Source: Parabacteroides sp900760525
GTDB taxonomy: Bacteria; Bacteroidota; Bacteroidia; Bacteroidales; Tannerellaceae
DNA length: 64,000 nucleotides
Direction of reading: 5' to 3'
NCBI RefSeq assembly: GCF_049860805.1
Contig: NZ_CP187555.1
Location: 4,278,001-4,342,000 of the forward strand
The notes beneath the pieces were generated by a model that was not told the DNA's origin, did not search any database, and worked only from the letters and a program-made list of their open reading frames with translations. Positions 51,126 through 59,927 of this stretch are shown here, piece by piece (positions within the stretch are counted from its first letter, which is position 1; each line of letters opens with the position of its first letter). The position numbers and the translations under genes are program-made.

Positions 51126-52613
51126 TCACAGCGTCACACCGGATTTGAAGATTGCGATCTCCCGGTAGCCATTCTTTTCATTGTTAGTCGGGCTACCGCT
51201 TGCGATACTGATGATAAACCGGATAAAACATTCACAAAGTTCCTCCATGCTTTTGCCCTCCAAGAGGGGGCCGGCATTGAAATCGATCCAGTTGGGTTTG
51301 CGGAAATACAGATTACTATTGGTCGAAACTTTCACAGTCGGAACAAATGTGCCGAACGGAGTTCCCCTGCCGGTTGTAAACAAAACCAAGTGGCAACCCG
51401 AAGAAGCAAGTGCCGTACTGGCCACCAGGTCGTTACCAGGTGCACTTAGCAGATTCAGGCCCTTTGTCTTCAGCCGTTCGCCATAAAGCATTACATCCCG
51501 GACAGCCGAGGTCCCGGCTTTTTGCGTACAACCTAACGATTTCTCTTCTAGGGTTGAGATACCTCCAGCCTTGTTTCCCGGAGAAGGATTCTCGTAAATC
51601 GGTTGTTTGTTTTCTATAAAATAAGATTTGAAGTCGTTGATCAGATGAACGGTCTTTTCAAAGACAGCCTTTGATTCGCTACGGTTCATCAGGATCGTTT
51701 CGGCACCGAACATTTCCGGTACTTCTGTCAGAACGGTTGTTCCTCCCTGCGCAACAAGAAAATCGGAAAAGACACCTAACAGCGGGTTAGCCGTAATGCC
51801 TGAGAAACCATCCGATCCTCCGCATTTCAACCCCACACGCAATTCACTCAAGGGAATATCCGTCCGCCTATCCTGCGAAGCAATCGCATAGAGTTCCCGC
51901 AACAACTCCATCCCCGTTTCCAGTTCATCATCCACCTTTTGCGTTTCCATAAAGCGGATGCGTTCCGTGTCGTAATCACCAAGCATTTCCCGGAAAGTGC
52001 CGGCCTGGTTGTTCTCGCAGCCTAACCCGACAACAAGTACAGCACCCGCATTCGGATGCAGAACCATATCCCGCAAAATTTTCCGGGTATTTTCATGGTC
52101 GTCTCCCAGTTGGGAACAGCCGTAGTTATGGGGAAAAGCGACAATTGCATCGACTCCGGCGTCCTGTGTCTCTTGCCGTAATTTGTCGACCAGCCGGTGC
52201 GTGATGCCGTTGACACAACCGACAGTAGGAATCACCCAAATCTCATTCCGGATTCCCACCTCTCCGTTCTTGCGCCGGTATCCTTTAAAGGAAAGCGACC
52301 TCGCGGACGGTTGTTCAGGAATAGCCTGCGGGTTGAATTCATATTCTCGCAATCCTTCCAGATTGGTCTTGATATTCTTTTCGTTTACCCAGCTTCCGGC
52401 AGCTATCGCTTCACGGGCATGTCCGATGGGGGCGCCATATTTAATGATATGGTCTCCTTCTTTAAAATCCTGCAAAGCAACTTTATGTCCTGCAGGTATA
52501 TCCTGCAGGACAACAATTGTTTTACCGTCCACATCCAAAGATGTACCGGCCTGTAAATCCTTTACGGCGACAACGACATTGTCCGCCGGATTTATTTGTA
52601 TATATGTCCGCAT
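51126..52613 (-). CDS. uxaA: Altronate dehydratase
   Basis: Converts D-altronate to 2-keto-3-deoxygluconate in the galacturonate branch. I chose the ATG at 52613; the in-frame TTG two codons upstream is less likely. 495 residues. N-terminal SAF domain (about 5-95, DNVVVAVKDLQAGTSLDVDG, APIGHAREAIAAG), then the UxaA core (SFKGYRRKNGEVGIRNEIWV, CVNGITHRLVDKL, LKCGGSDGFSGITANPLLG, FTTGRGTPFGTFVPTVKVST). Its start overlaps the uxaB stop as TGATG, indicating translational coupling. Confidence 0.96.
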   Translation of the reverse strand: MRTYIQINPADNVVVAVKDLQAGTSLDVDGKTIVVLQDIPAGHKVALQDFKEGDHIIKYGAPIGHAREAIAAGSWVNEKNIKTNLEGLREYEFNPQAIPEQPSARSLSFKGYRRKNGEVGIRNEIWVIPTVGCVNGITHRLVDKLRQETQDAGVDAIVAFPHNYGCSQLGDDHENTRKILRDMVLHPNAGAVLVVGLGCENNQAGTFREMLGDYDTERIRFMETQKVDDELETGMELLRELYAIASQDRRTDIPLSELRVGLKCGGSDGFSGITANPLLGVFSDFLVAQGGTTVLTEVPEMFGAETILMNRSESKAVFEKTVHLINDFKSYFIENKQPIYENPSPGNKAGGISTLEEKSLGCTQKAGTSAVRDVMLYGERLKTKGLNLLSAPGNDLVASTALASSGCHLVLFTTGRGTPFGTFVPTVKVSTNSNLYFRKPNWIDFNAGPLLEGKSMEELCECFIRFIISIASGSPTNNEKNGYREIAIFKSGVTL

Positions 52614-54052
52614 CAGCAAATTTCTTTAACGACATTGAGCATTCCTTTTTCCTGGATGGCATCCAGGAACCCTTTAACCATACCGGTCAATCCCGGAATA
52701 CGGTTCAGGTCTTCTCCCCAAATAGAAGTCGCCGCCAATACGCCTTCGGCAACTTGATGTGTCGAGCCGGTAGCCCAAAGTCCCTGCAGCAACTGAAGAA
52801 TCTCAGCAGAATCGTTCGGCTCGGATTTCGTACCATCGGCACGGACATATCCTTTATAATAGGTGATAATAGCGGCCAGGCCTAACACAAGTCCTTTCGG
52901 CAACTCGCCTTTCCGTTCCAGATAGACTTTCAAGCCCGGCAGATCGCGTGTCTCATATTTAGGGAATGAGTTCAGCATGATGGAAACGACCGAATGATCG
53001 ACAAACGGGTTGTTGAAACGTTCCATAACATCATTGCCGAATTGCACCAGTTCTTCTTTCGGCAGATTCAGCGTCTCCAGCAATTCCTCAAACATCACCT
53101 TATGGATGTATTTTCCCAACACTTCGTGCTGGCAAGCATCCCGCACGATATTCACCCCGGAAAGCCAGGAGACAGGTGCCAGAACCGTATGAGGACCGTT
53201 CAGCAGCGTCACTTTTCGCTGATGGTAAGGTTCTTCGCTCGGAACAAACAATACATTCAAGCCCGCCTTGTCTGCAGGAAACTCTTTGGCAACCGATTCA
53301 GGCGCCTCGATTACCCATAAATGGAATATCTCCGCCTGCACGACCAGATTGTCATTATATTGCAGTTTCTCTTTAATCGAATCGATCTCTTTACGTGGAA
53401 ATCCCGGAACAATACGGTCCACCAACGTCGCATATACACCGCAACATTCCGTAAACCAGTTTTTGAAACCTTCTCCTAATTGCCATAAATCGATATATTG
53501 ATAAATGGTTTCTTTCAGTTTATGCCCGTTCAGGAAAATCAGTTCGCACGGAAAGATAATCAGCCCTTTGTCTTTATCTCCGTTAAATGTTTTGTAGCGG
53601 TGATAAAGCAATTGGGTCAGTTTGCCTGGATAGGAAGAAGCAGGCGTGTCATCCAACTTGCAAGCCGGATCGAAGGTAATTCCTGCTTCCGTCGTATTCG
53701 AAATGACAAAACGCATCTCCGGCTGTTCGGCCAGTTTCATAAAAGCGGAAAAGTCCGCATAAGGATTCAACGCACGGCTGATCACATCGATCCGGGTAAG
53801 GCTGTCTACTTTTTCGCCTTTATCCAACCCTTGGAGATTGACATGGTACAAACAATCCTGTGCGTTCAACATATCGACCATTCCCCGGTCGATGGGCTGG
53901 ACCACCACGACACTGCTGTTAAAACCTACTTTCTCATTCATTTTCTGGATAATCCAATCCACAAATGCACGAAGGAAATTACCCTCACCGAACTGGATGA
54001 TCCGTTCCGGATACAGCACTTTGCCGGCAGTTTTTTCATTCAACTCTTTCAT
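52613..54052 (-). CDS. uxaB: Tagaturonate reductase (altronate oxidoreductase)
   Basis: NADH-dependent reduction of D-tagaturonate to D-altronate. 479 residues, polyol/mannitol dehydrogenase family: IIQFGEGNFLRAFVDWIIQK (Rossmann region), VVVVQPIDRGMVDMLN, VISNTTEAGITFDP, LINGPHTVLAPVSWLSG-type segment (LLNGPHTVLAPVSWLSG) and a helical C-terminal domain. Tagaturonate rather than fructuronate specificity is inferred from the coupled uxaA. First gene of the uxaBA operon; a divergent lactonase gene starts 147 bp away. Confidence 0.95.
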   Translation of the reverse strand: MKELNEKTAGKVLYPERIIQFGEGNFLRAFVDWIIQKMNEKVGFNSSVVVVQPIDRGMVDMLNAQDCLYHVNLQGLDKGEKVDSLTRIDVISRALNPYADFSAFMKLAEQPEMRFVISNTTEAGITFDPACKLDDTPASSYPGKLTQLLYHRYKTFNGDKDKGLIIFPCELIFLNGHKLKETIYQYIDLWQLGEGFKNWFTECCGVYATLVDRIVPGFPRKEIDSIKEKLQYNDNLVVQAEIFHLWVIEAPESVAKEFPADKAGLNVLFVPSEEPYHQRKVTLLNGPHTVLAPVSWLSGVNIVRDACQHEVLGKYIHKVMFEELLETLNLPKEELVQFGNDVMERFNNPFVDHSVVSIMLNSFPKYETRDLPGLKVYLERKGELPKGLVLGLAAIITYYKGYVRADGTKSEPNDSAEILQLLQGLWATGSTHQVAEGVLAATSIWGEDLNRIPGLTGMVKGFLDAIQEKGMLNVVKEIC

Positions 54053-54090
54053 CTTAATCTTAATTTAAAATCTGTTCATTAATGGCAATC

Positions 54091-54117
54091 AGAGCCGATT
54101 ATATAAATTCGGGCTCT
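54091..54117. promoter_or_regulatory. Inverted repeat in the uxaB/lactonase divergent promoter region
   Basis: AGAGCCGA and TCGGGCTCT flank a 10-nt AT-rich loop, forming an 8-bp imperfect palindrome with a bulge. Placed 39 bp upstream of uxaB, it could be an operator for a uronate-responsive repressor; no regulator gene is nearby. Confidence 0.35.
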
Positions 54118-54146
54118 AATTTAAAGGAAATCTCGGATTTATTTAG

Positions 54147-54154
54147 TATGTTTG
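54147..54154 (+). promoter_or_regulatory. Candidate -7 box for the SMP-30-like gene
   Basis: TATGTTTG fits TAnnTTTG, 44 bp before the ATG at 54199. Confidence 0.4.
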
Positions 54155-54198
54155 CATAAAACTTATCCATAACTGGCAAGAATAGTCTTTTTTGTACC

Positions 54199-55152
54199 AT
54201 GAAACATTTTCTTATTAACGCATCTGTTTTAATATCTATTTTGATTATGACGGCATCCTGCTCACCTAAGGTCGAAATGATTCCAGCAGAGTTGGCCTAT
54301 CAGGCTGAAGCGACTACTGGAGAAGGTTCCATCTGGCATCCCGAACGTCACACCTTATTCTGGGTGGACATTGAAGGCCAGACATTATACGAATATCATC
54401 CGAATACGAAAGAATGTAGTTCATGGAAATTCGACCGCATGGTTTCGACGGTGGTTCCCGAGACAGACAGTACGGTTATCATAGCCCTGCAAAATGAGAT
54501 CGTGCGGGTGAACCTGCATGACGGGCATACGACTTCCATAGCTCCGATCCCCGACAAAGACGGCAAAGTACGTTGCAACGACGGCAAATGCGATCCCGCC
54601 GGACGTCTGTGGGTCGGGACGATGGGCTTCGGTGCGCCTAAAGGAGCCGGGACCTTATATACCGTTTCGCCCGACGGAACAGTTACTTCCAAACTGCAAA
54701 AGGTTACGATCTCGAACGGAATCGTATGGTCGTCCAATAAGAAGTTTATGTACTACAACGATACGCCGACCGGCAAAATAGCCCGCTACCGCTACGATGC
54801 CGACAACGGCGACATCCTGTTTGATGGTATAGCCGTTACCTTGCCCTATGAATCGGGGGCGCCCGATGGTATGGCAATAGATAGTGAAGACCACCTTTGG
54901 GTTGCCCAGTGGGGTGGTTATGGCGTTTATTGTTACAACCCCTATACAGGGGAGTTGCTGGCAAAAGTGGAAGTGCCGGCACCAAATGTCGCCTCCTGTG
55001 CATTCGGAGGTAAAAAAATGGATACGCTTTATATTACAACGGCTCGTGCAGGCCTGTCCGAAGAACAGCTCCGGAAATACCCGTTAAGCGGTAGTGTGTT
55101 CTGTTGCAAACCGGGGGTTAAAGGTGTAAGAGCCAACAGTTTCGGGGAATGA
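54199..55152 (+). CDS. SMP-30/gluconolactonase-like lipoprotein
   Basis: A 317-residue six-bladed beta-propeller lactonase with a lipobox (MTASC, Cys 21). Metal-site residues of the SMP-30 family are recognisable: E in TTGEGSIWHPERHTLFWVD, N in VRCNDGKCDPAGRLWVGTMG, N in ISNGIVWSSN and D in GAPDGMAIDSEDHLWVAQWG. The likely reaction is hydrolysis of a sugar lactone to an aldonate. Lying next to the hexuronate genes it may handle uronate-derived lactones, but the lipoprotein signal puts it in the envelope, away from the cytoplasmic pathway. Confidence 0.88.
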   Translation: MKHFLINASVLISILIMTASCSPKVEMIPAELAYQAEATTGEGSIWHPERHTLFWVDIEGQTLYEYHPNTKECSSWKFDRMVSTVVPETDSTVIIALQNEIVRVNLHDGHTTSIAPIPDKDGKVRCNDGKCDPAGRLWVGTMGFGAPKGAGTLYTVSPDGTVTSKLQKVTISNGIVWSSNKKFMYYNDTPTGKIARYRYDADNGDILFDGIAVTLPYESGAPDGMAIDSEDHLWVAQWGGYGVYCYNPYTGELLAKVEVPAPNVASCAFGGKKMDTLYITTARAGLSEEQLRKYPLSGSVFCCKPGVKGVRANSFGE

Positions 55153-55236
55153 AATCTCCCGAATATTATTTATCGCAAATGTAAACAGCTTCTCAAAATT
55201 TATTGTTTACTTTGTAAAACACATTGAAAGAGAAAT

Positions 55237-57417
55237 ATGACTAAGAATAAATCTGAAAAGAAAAGTAATAAACCGGAGAAGAAGAAAAACAACTCCAGAG
55301 GCGAAAACAAACGGATGAAGAAAGAGGCTATGATCAATGCTATCATCAACGTTTTCAAGTCTTCTCCCAAGGAACCTTTTAACTATCGACAAATCAGCAG
55401 TATGATAGGCGTGACCAACCAGGTGCAGAAGTTGCAGGTGGTGGATATCCTGTATGACCTTTCTTCTGACAACTTCATTTCCGAGATAGACCGGGGGCGT
55501 TATCGCTATAACGATTGGGGGACGACGGCTGTCGGAACCTTTATACGCCGCCAGAACGGAAAGAATTCTTTTATCCCCGAAGATGGCGGGACGCCGATCT
55601 TTGTGGCAGAGCGGAACTCTGCACATGCGCTTAATGGCGATAAGGTGAAAATACAGCTTCATGCCAAAAGAAAAGGAGCCGATCCGGAAGGGGAGGTTAT
55701 TGAAATACTGGAAAGCAGCCGGCGTACAATCACCGGTAAGCTCCAGGTGACAAAAGGCTTTGCCTTCCTTATTACGGAGGATAAGACATTGGCAAACGAT
55801 ATCTTTATCCCGAAAGATAAACTGAAAGGCGGCAAGACCGGCGACAAAGCGATCGTCCGTATCACCGAATGGCCGGAAGAAGCCAAGAACCCGCTGGGCG
55901 AGGTGGTCGATATTCTGGGAACTGCCGGTGAGAATAATGCGGAGATGAATGCCATCCTGGCCGAGTTCGACTTGCCGTATAAATATCCGGCTAACGTAGA
56001 AAAGGCGGCGGAAAAGATATCGGAAGCAATTCCTGAAGATGAGATAGCCAAGCGCGAGGATTTTCGCGGTGTTACGACTTTCACGATCGACCCGAAAGAT
56101 GCCAAGGACTTCGACGATGCCCTTTCCGCCCGCAAGTTGGAAAACGGCAATTGGGAAATAGGGGTCCACATCGCCGATGTGACCTATTATGTCAAACCGG
56201 AAAGCTTGATAGACCGGGAGGCTTACAAACGTGCTACATCTGTTTATCTTGTGGACCGCACTATCCCGATGTTGCCGGAACGCTTATGTAATCAGATCTG
56301 TTCACTCCGGCCGGATGAAGAGAAACTTTGTTTTTCCGCTATCTTCGAACTGAATAAGGAGGCCGAAGTACAACAATCACATATCGCCCGCACCATTATC
56401 AAGAGCGACCGCCGCTTTGCCTACGAAGAAGCACAGGCCATAATCGAGACAGGAGAAGGTGATTATAAGGAAGAGATTCTGGCGCTTAACAGTCTGGCAC
56501 AGAAACTGCGTGAGCGACGTTTCAAAGACGGGGCAATCGCTTTCGACCGTTACGAAGTCAAATTCGATATAGATGAGACCGGTAAACCGCTTGGCACTTA
56601 TATCAAAGAGGTGAAGGAAGCCAATAAGCTGATTGAAGAATTCATGTTATTGGCAAACCGTACGGTAGCGGAGTTTGTCGGAAAGAGCAAGAATAGGAAC
56701 AAGAAAACGTTCGTCTATCGTATCCATGAACAGCCGGATCCTGAGAAATTAAGAGACTTCTCTGCGTTTATCAGCCGTTTCGGTTACAAGATGCGTACGG
56801 AAGGAACAAAGACGGATATATCTAAAGGTATCAACGATCTGCTGGACAGCGTACAGGGAAAGGCGGAAGAAAATCTGGTGGAGACTCTGGCTATCCGCTC
56901 CATGCAGAAAGCCCATTATACGACAGATAATGCCGGTCACTATGGGTTGGCAATGGATTGTTATACACACTTCACTTCTCCTATCCGCCGTTATCCGGAT
57001 ATAATGGTGCACCGTTTACTGGAACGTTACCTGGCTGGTGGGCGCAGTGTGATAAAGAACAAGTATGAAGAGTATTGTACACATTGCTCCGATATGGAAA
57101 TGGTTGCCGCAAATGCCGAACGCTCTTCCATCAAGTACAAACAAGTCGAGTTTATGAAAGATAAAATCGGACAGGTATTCGATGGGGTCGTGTCCGGAGT
57201 TGCCGAATGGGGATTATATGTGGAACTGAATGAGAACAAATGCGAAGGGCTTGTTCCGATGCGTGACCTCGATGACGATTACTACGAGTTTGACGACAAG
57301 AATTATTGTCTGCTCGGTCGCCGGACAAAACGTATCTACCGGTTAGGGGATGATATCACGGTTAGAATAGTACAAGCTAATCTGGAAAAGAAACAATTGG
57401 ATTTTACAATAGTCTGA
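55237..57417 (+). CDS. rnr: Ribonuclease R
   Basis: 3'-5' processive exoribonuclease of 726 residues. A very basic N-terminus (KNKSEKKSNKPEKKKNN) is followed by a winged-helix domain (about 35-85), two cold-shock domains (about 90-235), the RNB catalytic domain (about 265-590; TIDPKDAKDFDDALSARKL carries the Mg2+-binding Asp residues; HFTSPIRRYPDIMVHRLL near its end) and an S1 domain (about 640-725, GQVFDGVVSGVAEWGLYVEL). Complete, normal length, ended by a strong convergent terminator. Confidence 0.96.
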   Translation: MTKNKSEKKSNKPEKKKNNSRGENKRMKKEAMINAIINVFKSSPKEPFNYRQISSMIGVTNQVQKLQVVDILYDLSSDNFISEIDRGRYRYNDWGTTAVGTFIRRQNGKNSFIPEDGGTPIFVAERNSAHALNGDKVKIQLHAKRKGADPEGEVIEILESSRRTITGKLQVTKGFAFLITEDKTLANDIFIPKDKLKGGKTGDKAIVRITEWPEEAKNPLGEVVDILGTAGENNAEMNAILAEFDLPYKYPANVEKAAEKISEAIPEDEIAKREDFRGVTTFTIDPKDAKDFDDALSARKLENGNWEIGVHIADVTYYVKPESLIDREAYKRATSVYLVDRTIPMLPERLCNQICSLRPDEEKLCFSAIFELNKEAEVQQSHIARTIIKSDRRFAYEEAQAIIETGEGDYKEEILALNSLAQKLRERRFKDGAIAFDRYEVKFDIDETGKPLGTYIKEVKEANKLIEEFMLLANRTVAEFVGKSKNRNKKTFVYRIHEQPDPEKLRDFSAFISRFGYKMRTEGTKTDISKGINDLLDSVQGKAEENLVETLAIRSMQKAHYTTDNAGHYGLAMDCYTHFTSPIRRYPDIMVHRLLERYLAGGRSVIKNKYEEYCTHCSDMEMVAANAERSSIKYKQVEFMKDKIGQVFDGVVSGVAEWGLYVELNENKCEGLVPMRDLDDDYYEFDDKNYCLLGRRTKRIYRLGDDITVRIVQANLEKKQLDFTIV

Positions 57418-57431
57418 TAAAGAGTAGGTGT

Positions 57432-57476
57432 CAAAACTGTCCCGTCCCCGTGTCAAACACGGGGACAAGGGTTTTG
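57432..57476. terminator. Strong bidirectional hairpin terminator
   Basis: GTCCCCGTGT (57444-57453) pairs perfectly with ACACGGGGAC (57457-57466) around CAA, extended by CAAAAC/GTTTTG at the outer ends. It sits between convergent rnr and the small membrane-protein gene. Confidence 0.75.
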
Positions 57477-57496
57477 AATCACCCTCTTTTCGATTC

Positions 57497-57712
57497 TTAA
57501 TTCCAAAGGACAAGCCCTGTCACCCCGCAGGCAATCAATCCCAATCCCAAAAGAACATAGAAGATACGGGCGCCTTTACGTCCCAGCCATTTGACAAAAG
57601 TCATGGCTCCGCTGGTCTGGAAGTACCAGTCGAGATTCAGGGCTGCGGCAACAATAGAGAATACCCCTAATGCGATAAAGAGTATCAGGATAAAATATTC
57701 GGTAGGTTCCAT
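57497..57712 (-). CDS. Imm17-like small two-helix membrane protein
   Basis: A 71-residue protein with two membrane helices (about 6-26 and 48-69) and a loop, DWYFQTSGAMTFVKWLGRKG, preceding ARIFYVLLGLGLI. The DWYF...GRKGARIFY pattern resembles the immunity-17 family of small membrane proteins. No toxin gene is nearby, and the gene sits just downstream of tsaE (1 bp gap on the minus strand), so an immunity role here is doubtful. Recognition is from memory and moderate. Confidence 0.65.
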   Translation of the reverse strand: MEPTEYFILILFIALGVFSIVAAALNLDWYFQTSGAMTFVKWLGRKGARIFYVLLGLGLIACGVTGLVLWN

Positions 57713-57713
57713 C

Positions 57714-58133
57714 TTACTTTACTTCTACGGTGCGGGAACCGTCCGGATTTTCTGTAATGGCAACTTCCACAACGTCGCCCGGCAACAATTCTTCGATCTT
57801 TTCCGGCCATTCGATAAAACAGAGTGCGCCGCTATAGAAATAATCTTCCGTGCCTATATCTTCCGCTTCACTCAGCTTATTGATACGGTAGAAGTCGAAA
57901 TGATAGATCAGTTCACCGGTCTCGTCGCTCCGGTATTCGTTGATAATGGCAAATGTGGGGCTGTTGATAACATCCTCTACACCCAGTTCTTCGCAAATAG
58001 CCTTGATAAAGGTGGTCTTCCCGGCTCCCATGTTACCCCGGAAAGCAAAAACGGTACGGTCATCCATCCCGGCAATAAACTCTTTCGCTGCTTGACGGAT
58101 CGTATCTAAACTTTCGATTTTAATTGTATTCAT
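57714..58133 (-). CDS. tsaE: tRNA threonylcarbamoyladenosine biosynthesis ATPase TsaE
   Basis: A 139-residue P-loop protein needed for t6A modification of ANN-decoding tRNAs, working with TsaB/TsaD. I chose the ATG at 58133; the longer frame would need a TTG inside a short intergenic repeat. Walker A FRGNMGAGKTTFIKAI, the family's NSPTFAIINEY switch-like segment, YHFDFYRI and CFIEWPEKIEELLP are all present. Sits between the Imm17-like gene and the PorX-like gene on the minus strand. Confidence 0.95.
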   Translation of the reverse strand: MNTIKIESLDTIRQAAKEFIAGMDDRTVFAFRGNMGAGKTTFIKAICEELGVEDVINSPTFAIINEYRSDETGELIYHFDFYRINKLSEAEDIGTEDYFYSGALCFIEWPEKIEELLPGDVVEVAITENPDGSRTVEVK

Positions 58134-58219
58134 AATTTTATTAATGGACAATTGACAATTTGGATTTCAGTTGCAAAGTTAAAACAATTGTCCATTGTCA
58201 TTGTCCGTTGTCCATTATT

Positions 58220-59770
58220 TTATTTCACGGTCATCGTGATAAAAGGAATCAACATTTCCTCCATCGAAATACCGCCGTGCTGGAATGTGTTCTTGTAATA
58301 AGAAACGTAATAATTATAGTTGTTCGGATAAGCAAAGAAATCATTGTTCATCGCAAAGATATATTTGCTGCTCAGGTTCGGGGAAGGTAACCCCGCCTTG
58401 TCGGGAAAACGGATGTCAAAGACTTCCTTCGGATTATAATTCAAGTTCTTGCCTACCTTATAGCGCAGGTTGGTATTCGTATTCTTATCGCCTATCACCT
58501 TCTGCGGATTATCGACGCGGATCGTGCCATGGTCGGTCGTGACGATCACTTTATATCCTTTTCCGGCAATACGCTTGAAGAGTTCCAGCGTGCCTGAATG
58601 TTGGAACCAGGAACGAGTCAGGCTACGGTAAGCCGCCTCACTCTGGGCCAGCTCGCGGATCATCTTGTTTTCGGTACGGGCATGGGAGAGCATATCGACA
58701 AAGTTCAGCACTACTACATTCAACTGGTTATGAAGCAGGGAAGGGACGATATTCAGCAATTTGTCGTTATATTGCGAATCATGTACCTTATGGTAAGAGA
58801 AAGAATATTTCTTGCGGAACCGCTCGATCTGTGTCTGGATAAGTGGCGCCTCGTTCAGGTTTTTCCCCTCCTCGCTGTCTTCGTCTACCCAGAGTTCCGG
58901 AAATATCTTTTCGATCTGCAGAGGCATCAGCCCGGAGAAGATCGAGTTGCGGGCATACTGTGTGGCGGTCGGCAGGATGCTGTAGTACAGGCTCTCGTCG
59001 AACGTATAATATTCAGCCAGCAAATCCTTTACTTCGCGCCACTGGTCGAGACGGAAGTTATCGATCAGAATAAAGAACACCTTCTCTTCGTTGTCGAGCA
59101 TCGGGAAAACCTTCTTTTTAAACAAGTCCGGGCTCATCAACGGACGGATTTCGGGATTCTGGATCCAGTCCACATAATTCTTTTTGACAAATTTGCCGAA
59201 CGCATTGTTTGCTTCCTGTTTCTGCATACGGAGCATATCGGTCATCTGGACCTGGCTGTTTTCCAGTTCGATCTCCCAATAGACGAGCTTCTTGTACACT
59301 TCCATCCAGTCGTCGGTCGTCAGCGAATCGTTGATCTGCATGCCGATGCGGCCGAACTCCTGCTGATAGCCGACAGTCGTCGTCTCGGATATGATTACAT
59401 TCTTATGGACATTCTTTTTGATCGACAAGAGCAACTGGTTCGGATTGACAGGTTTGATCAGGTAGTCGGCGATCTTGTTGCCGATGGCCTGGTTCATGAT
59501 GCTCTCTTCTTCGCTTTTGGTCACCATGACGACAGGGACATCTGGGTTGACCGCCTTGATCTGCGCCAATGTTTCCAGCCCGGTCAGCCCAGGCATATTC
59601 TCGTCTAAGAAAATGATGTCGAACGATTCTTCCTTGCAGCATTCGATGGCGTCCTGCCCGCTGATTACCGGAATCACTTCATATCCCTTATCCTGCAGGA
59701 AAAGGATGTGGGGCTTTAACAAATCTATCTCATCGTCTGCCCAAAGCACTCTGTCTTTCTTTACTGCCAT
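58220..59770 (-). CDS. porX: PorX-like response regulator with PglZ effector domain
   Basis: A 516-residue response regulator. I chose the ATG at 59770 (MAVKKDRVLWADDEIDLLKP); the longer frame needs a GTG and has a Ser/Lys leader. Receiver domain 1-125 (ADDE acidic pocket, FLDENMPG phosphoacceptor Asp, MVTKSEE, YLIKPVNP), helical linker, then a PglZ/alkaline-phosphatase-like domain (about 205-516: FFILIDNFRLDQW, NFVDMLSHAR, VTTDHGTIRV). This is the architecture of PorX, which with PorY and SigP controls type IX secretion in Porphyromonas. The family also occurs where T9SS is absent, so its role here is open. Confidence 0.9.
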   Translation of the reverse strand: MAVKKDRVLWADDEIDLLKPHILFLQDKGYEVIPVISGQDAIECCKEESFDIIFLDENMPGLTGLETLAQIKAVNPDVPVVMVTKSEEESIMNQAIGNKIADYLIKPVNPNQLLLSIKKNVHKNVIISETTTVGYQQEFGRIGMQINDSLTTDDWMEVYKKLVYWEIELENSQVQMTDMLRMQKQEANNAFGKFVKKNYVDWIQNPEIRPLMSPDLFKKKVFPMLDNEEKVFFILIDNFRLDQWREVKDLLAEYYTFDESLYYSILPTATQYARNSIFSGLMPLQIEKIFPELWVDEDSEEGKNLNEAPLIQTQIERFRKKYSFSYHKVHDSQYNDKLLNIVPSLLHNQLNVVVLNFVDMLSHARTENKMIRELAQSEAAYRSLTRSWFQHSGTLELFKRIAGKGYKVIVTTDHGTIRVDNPQKVIGDKNTNTNLRYKVGKNLNYNPKEVFDIRFPDKAGLPSPNLSSKYIFAMNNDFFAYPNNYNYYVSYYKNTFQHGGISMEEMLIPFITMTVK

Positions 59771-59816
59771 AGTTTTATCTTTCTTTTTTGAGGATGAACA
59801 CACGGGTTCATCCCTA

Positions 59817-59824
59817 CAAATGTA
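59817..59824 (-). promoter_or_regulatory. Candidate -7 box for the PorX-like gene
   Basis: Minus-strand TACATTTG fits TAnnTTTG, 46 bp before the chosen start. Confidence 0.4.
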
Positions 59825-59890
59825 TGATATTATAACGATATACCCCTTTATTTTGTATATTCTTCCCGCATTTTTTAGGCTCTTTTGTAT

Positions 59891-59898
59891 TACCTTTG
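59891..59898 (+). promoter_or_regulatory. Candidate -7 box for the GH2 gene
   Basis: TACCTTTG fits TAnnTTTG, 29 bp before the ATG at 59928, divergent from the PorX-like promoter. No well-spaced -33. Confidence 0.4.
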
Positions 59899-59927
59899 TA
59901 TAATATAAACGAGTTAACTATACACGT

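Noticed and set aside
58134..58219. GACAATT/TTGTCCATTGTC short inverted repeats between tsaE and the PorX-like gene
   Set aside because: A common type of short intergenic repeat in Bacteroidetes; noted but no function can be supported.
58598..59608. 336-codon plus-strand frame opposite the PorX-like gene
   Set aside because: Antisense shadow; the minus-strand protein has complete receiver and PglZ motifs.
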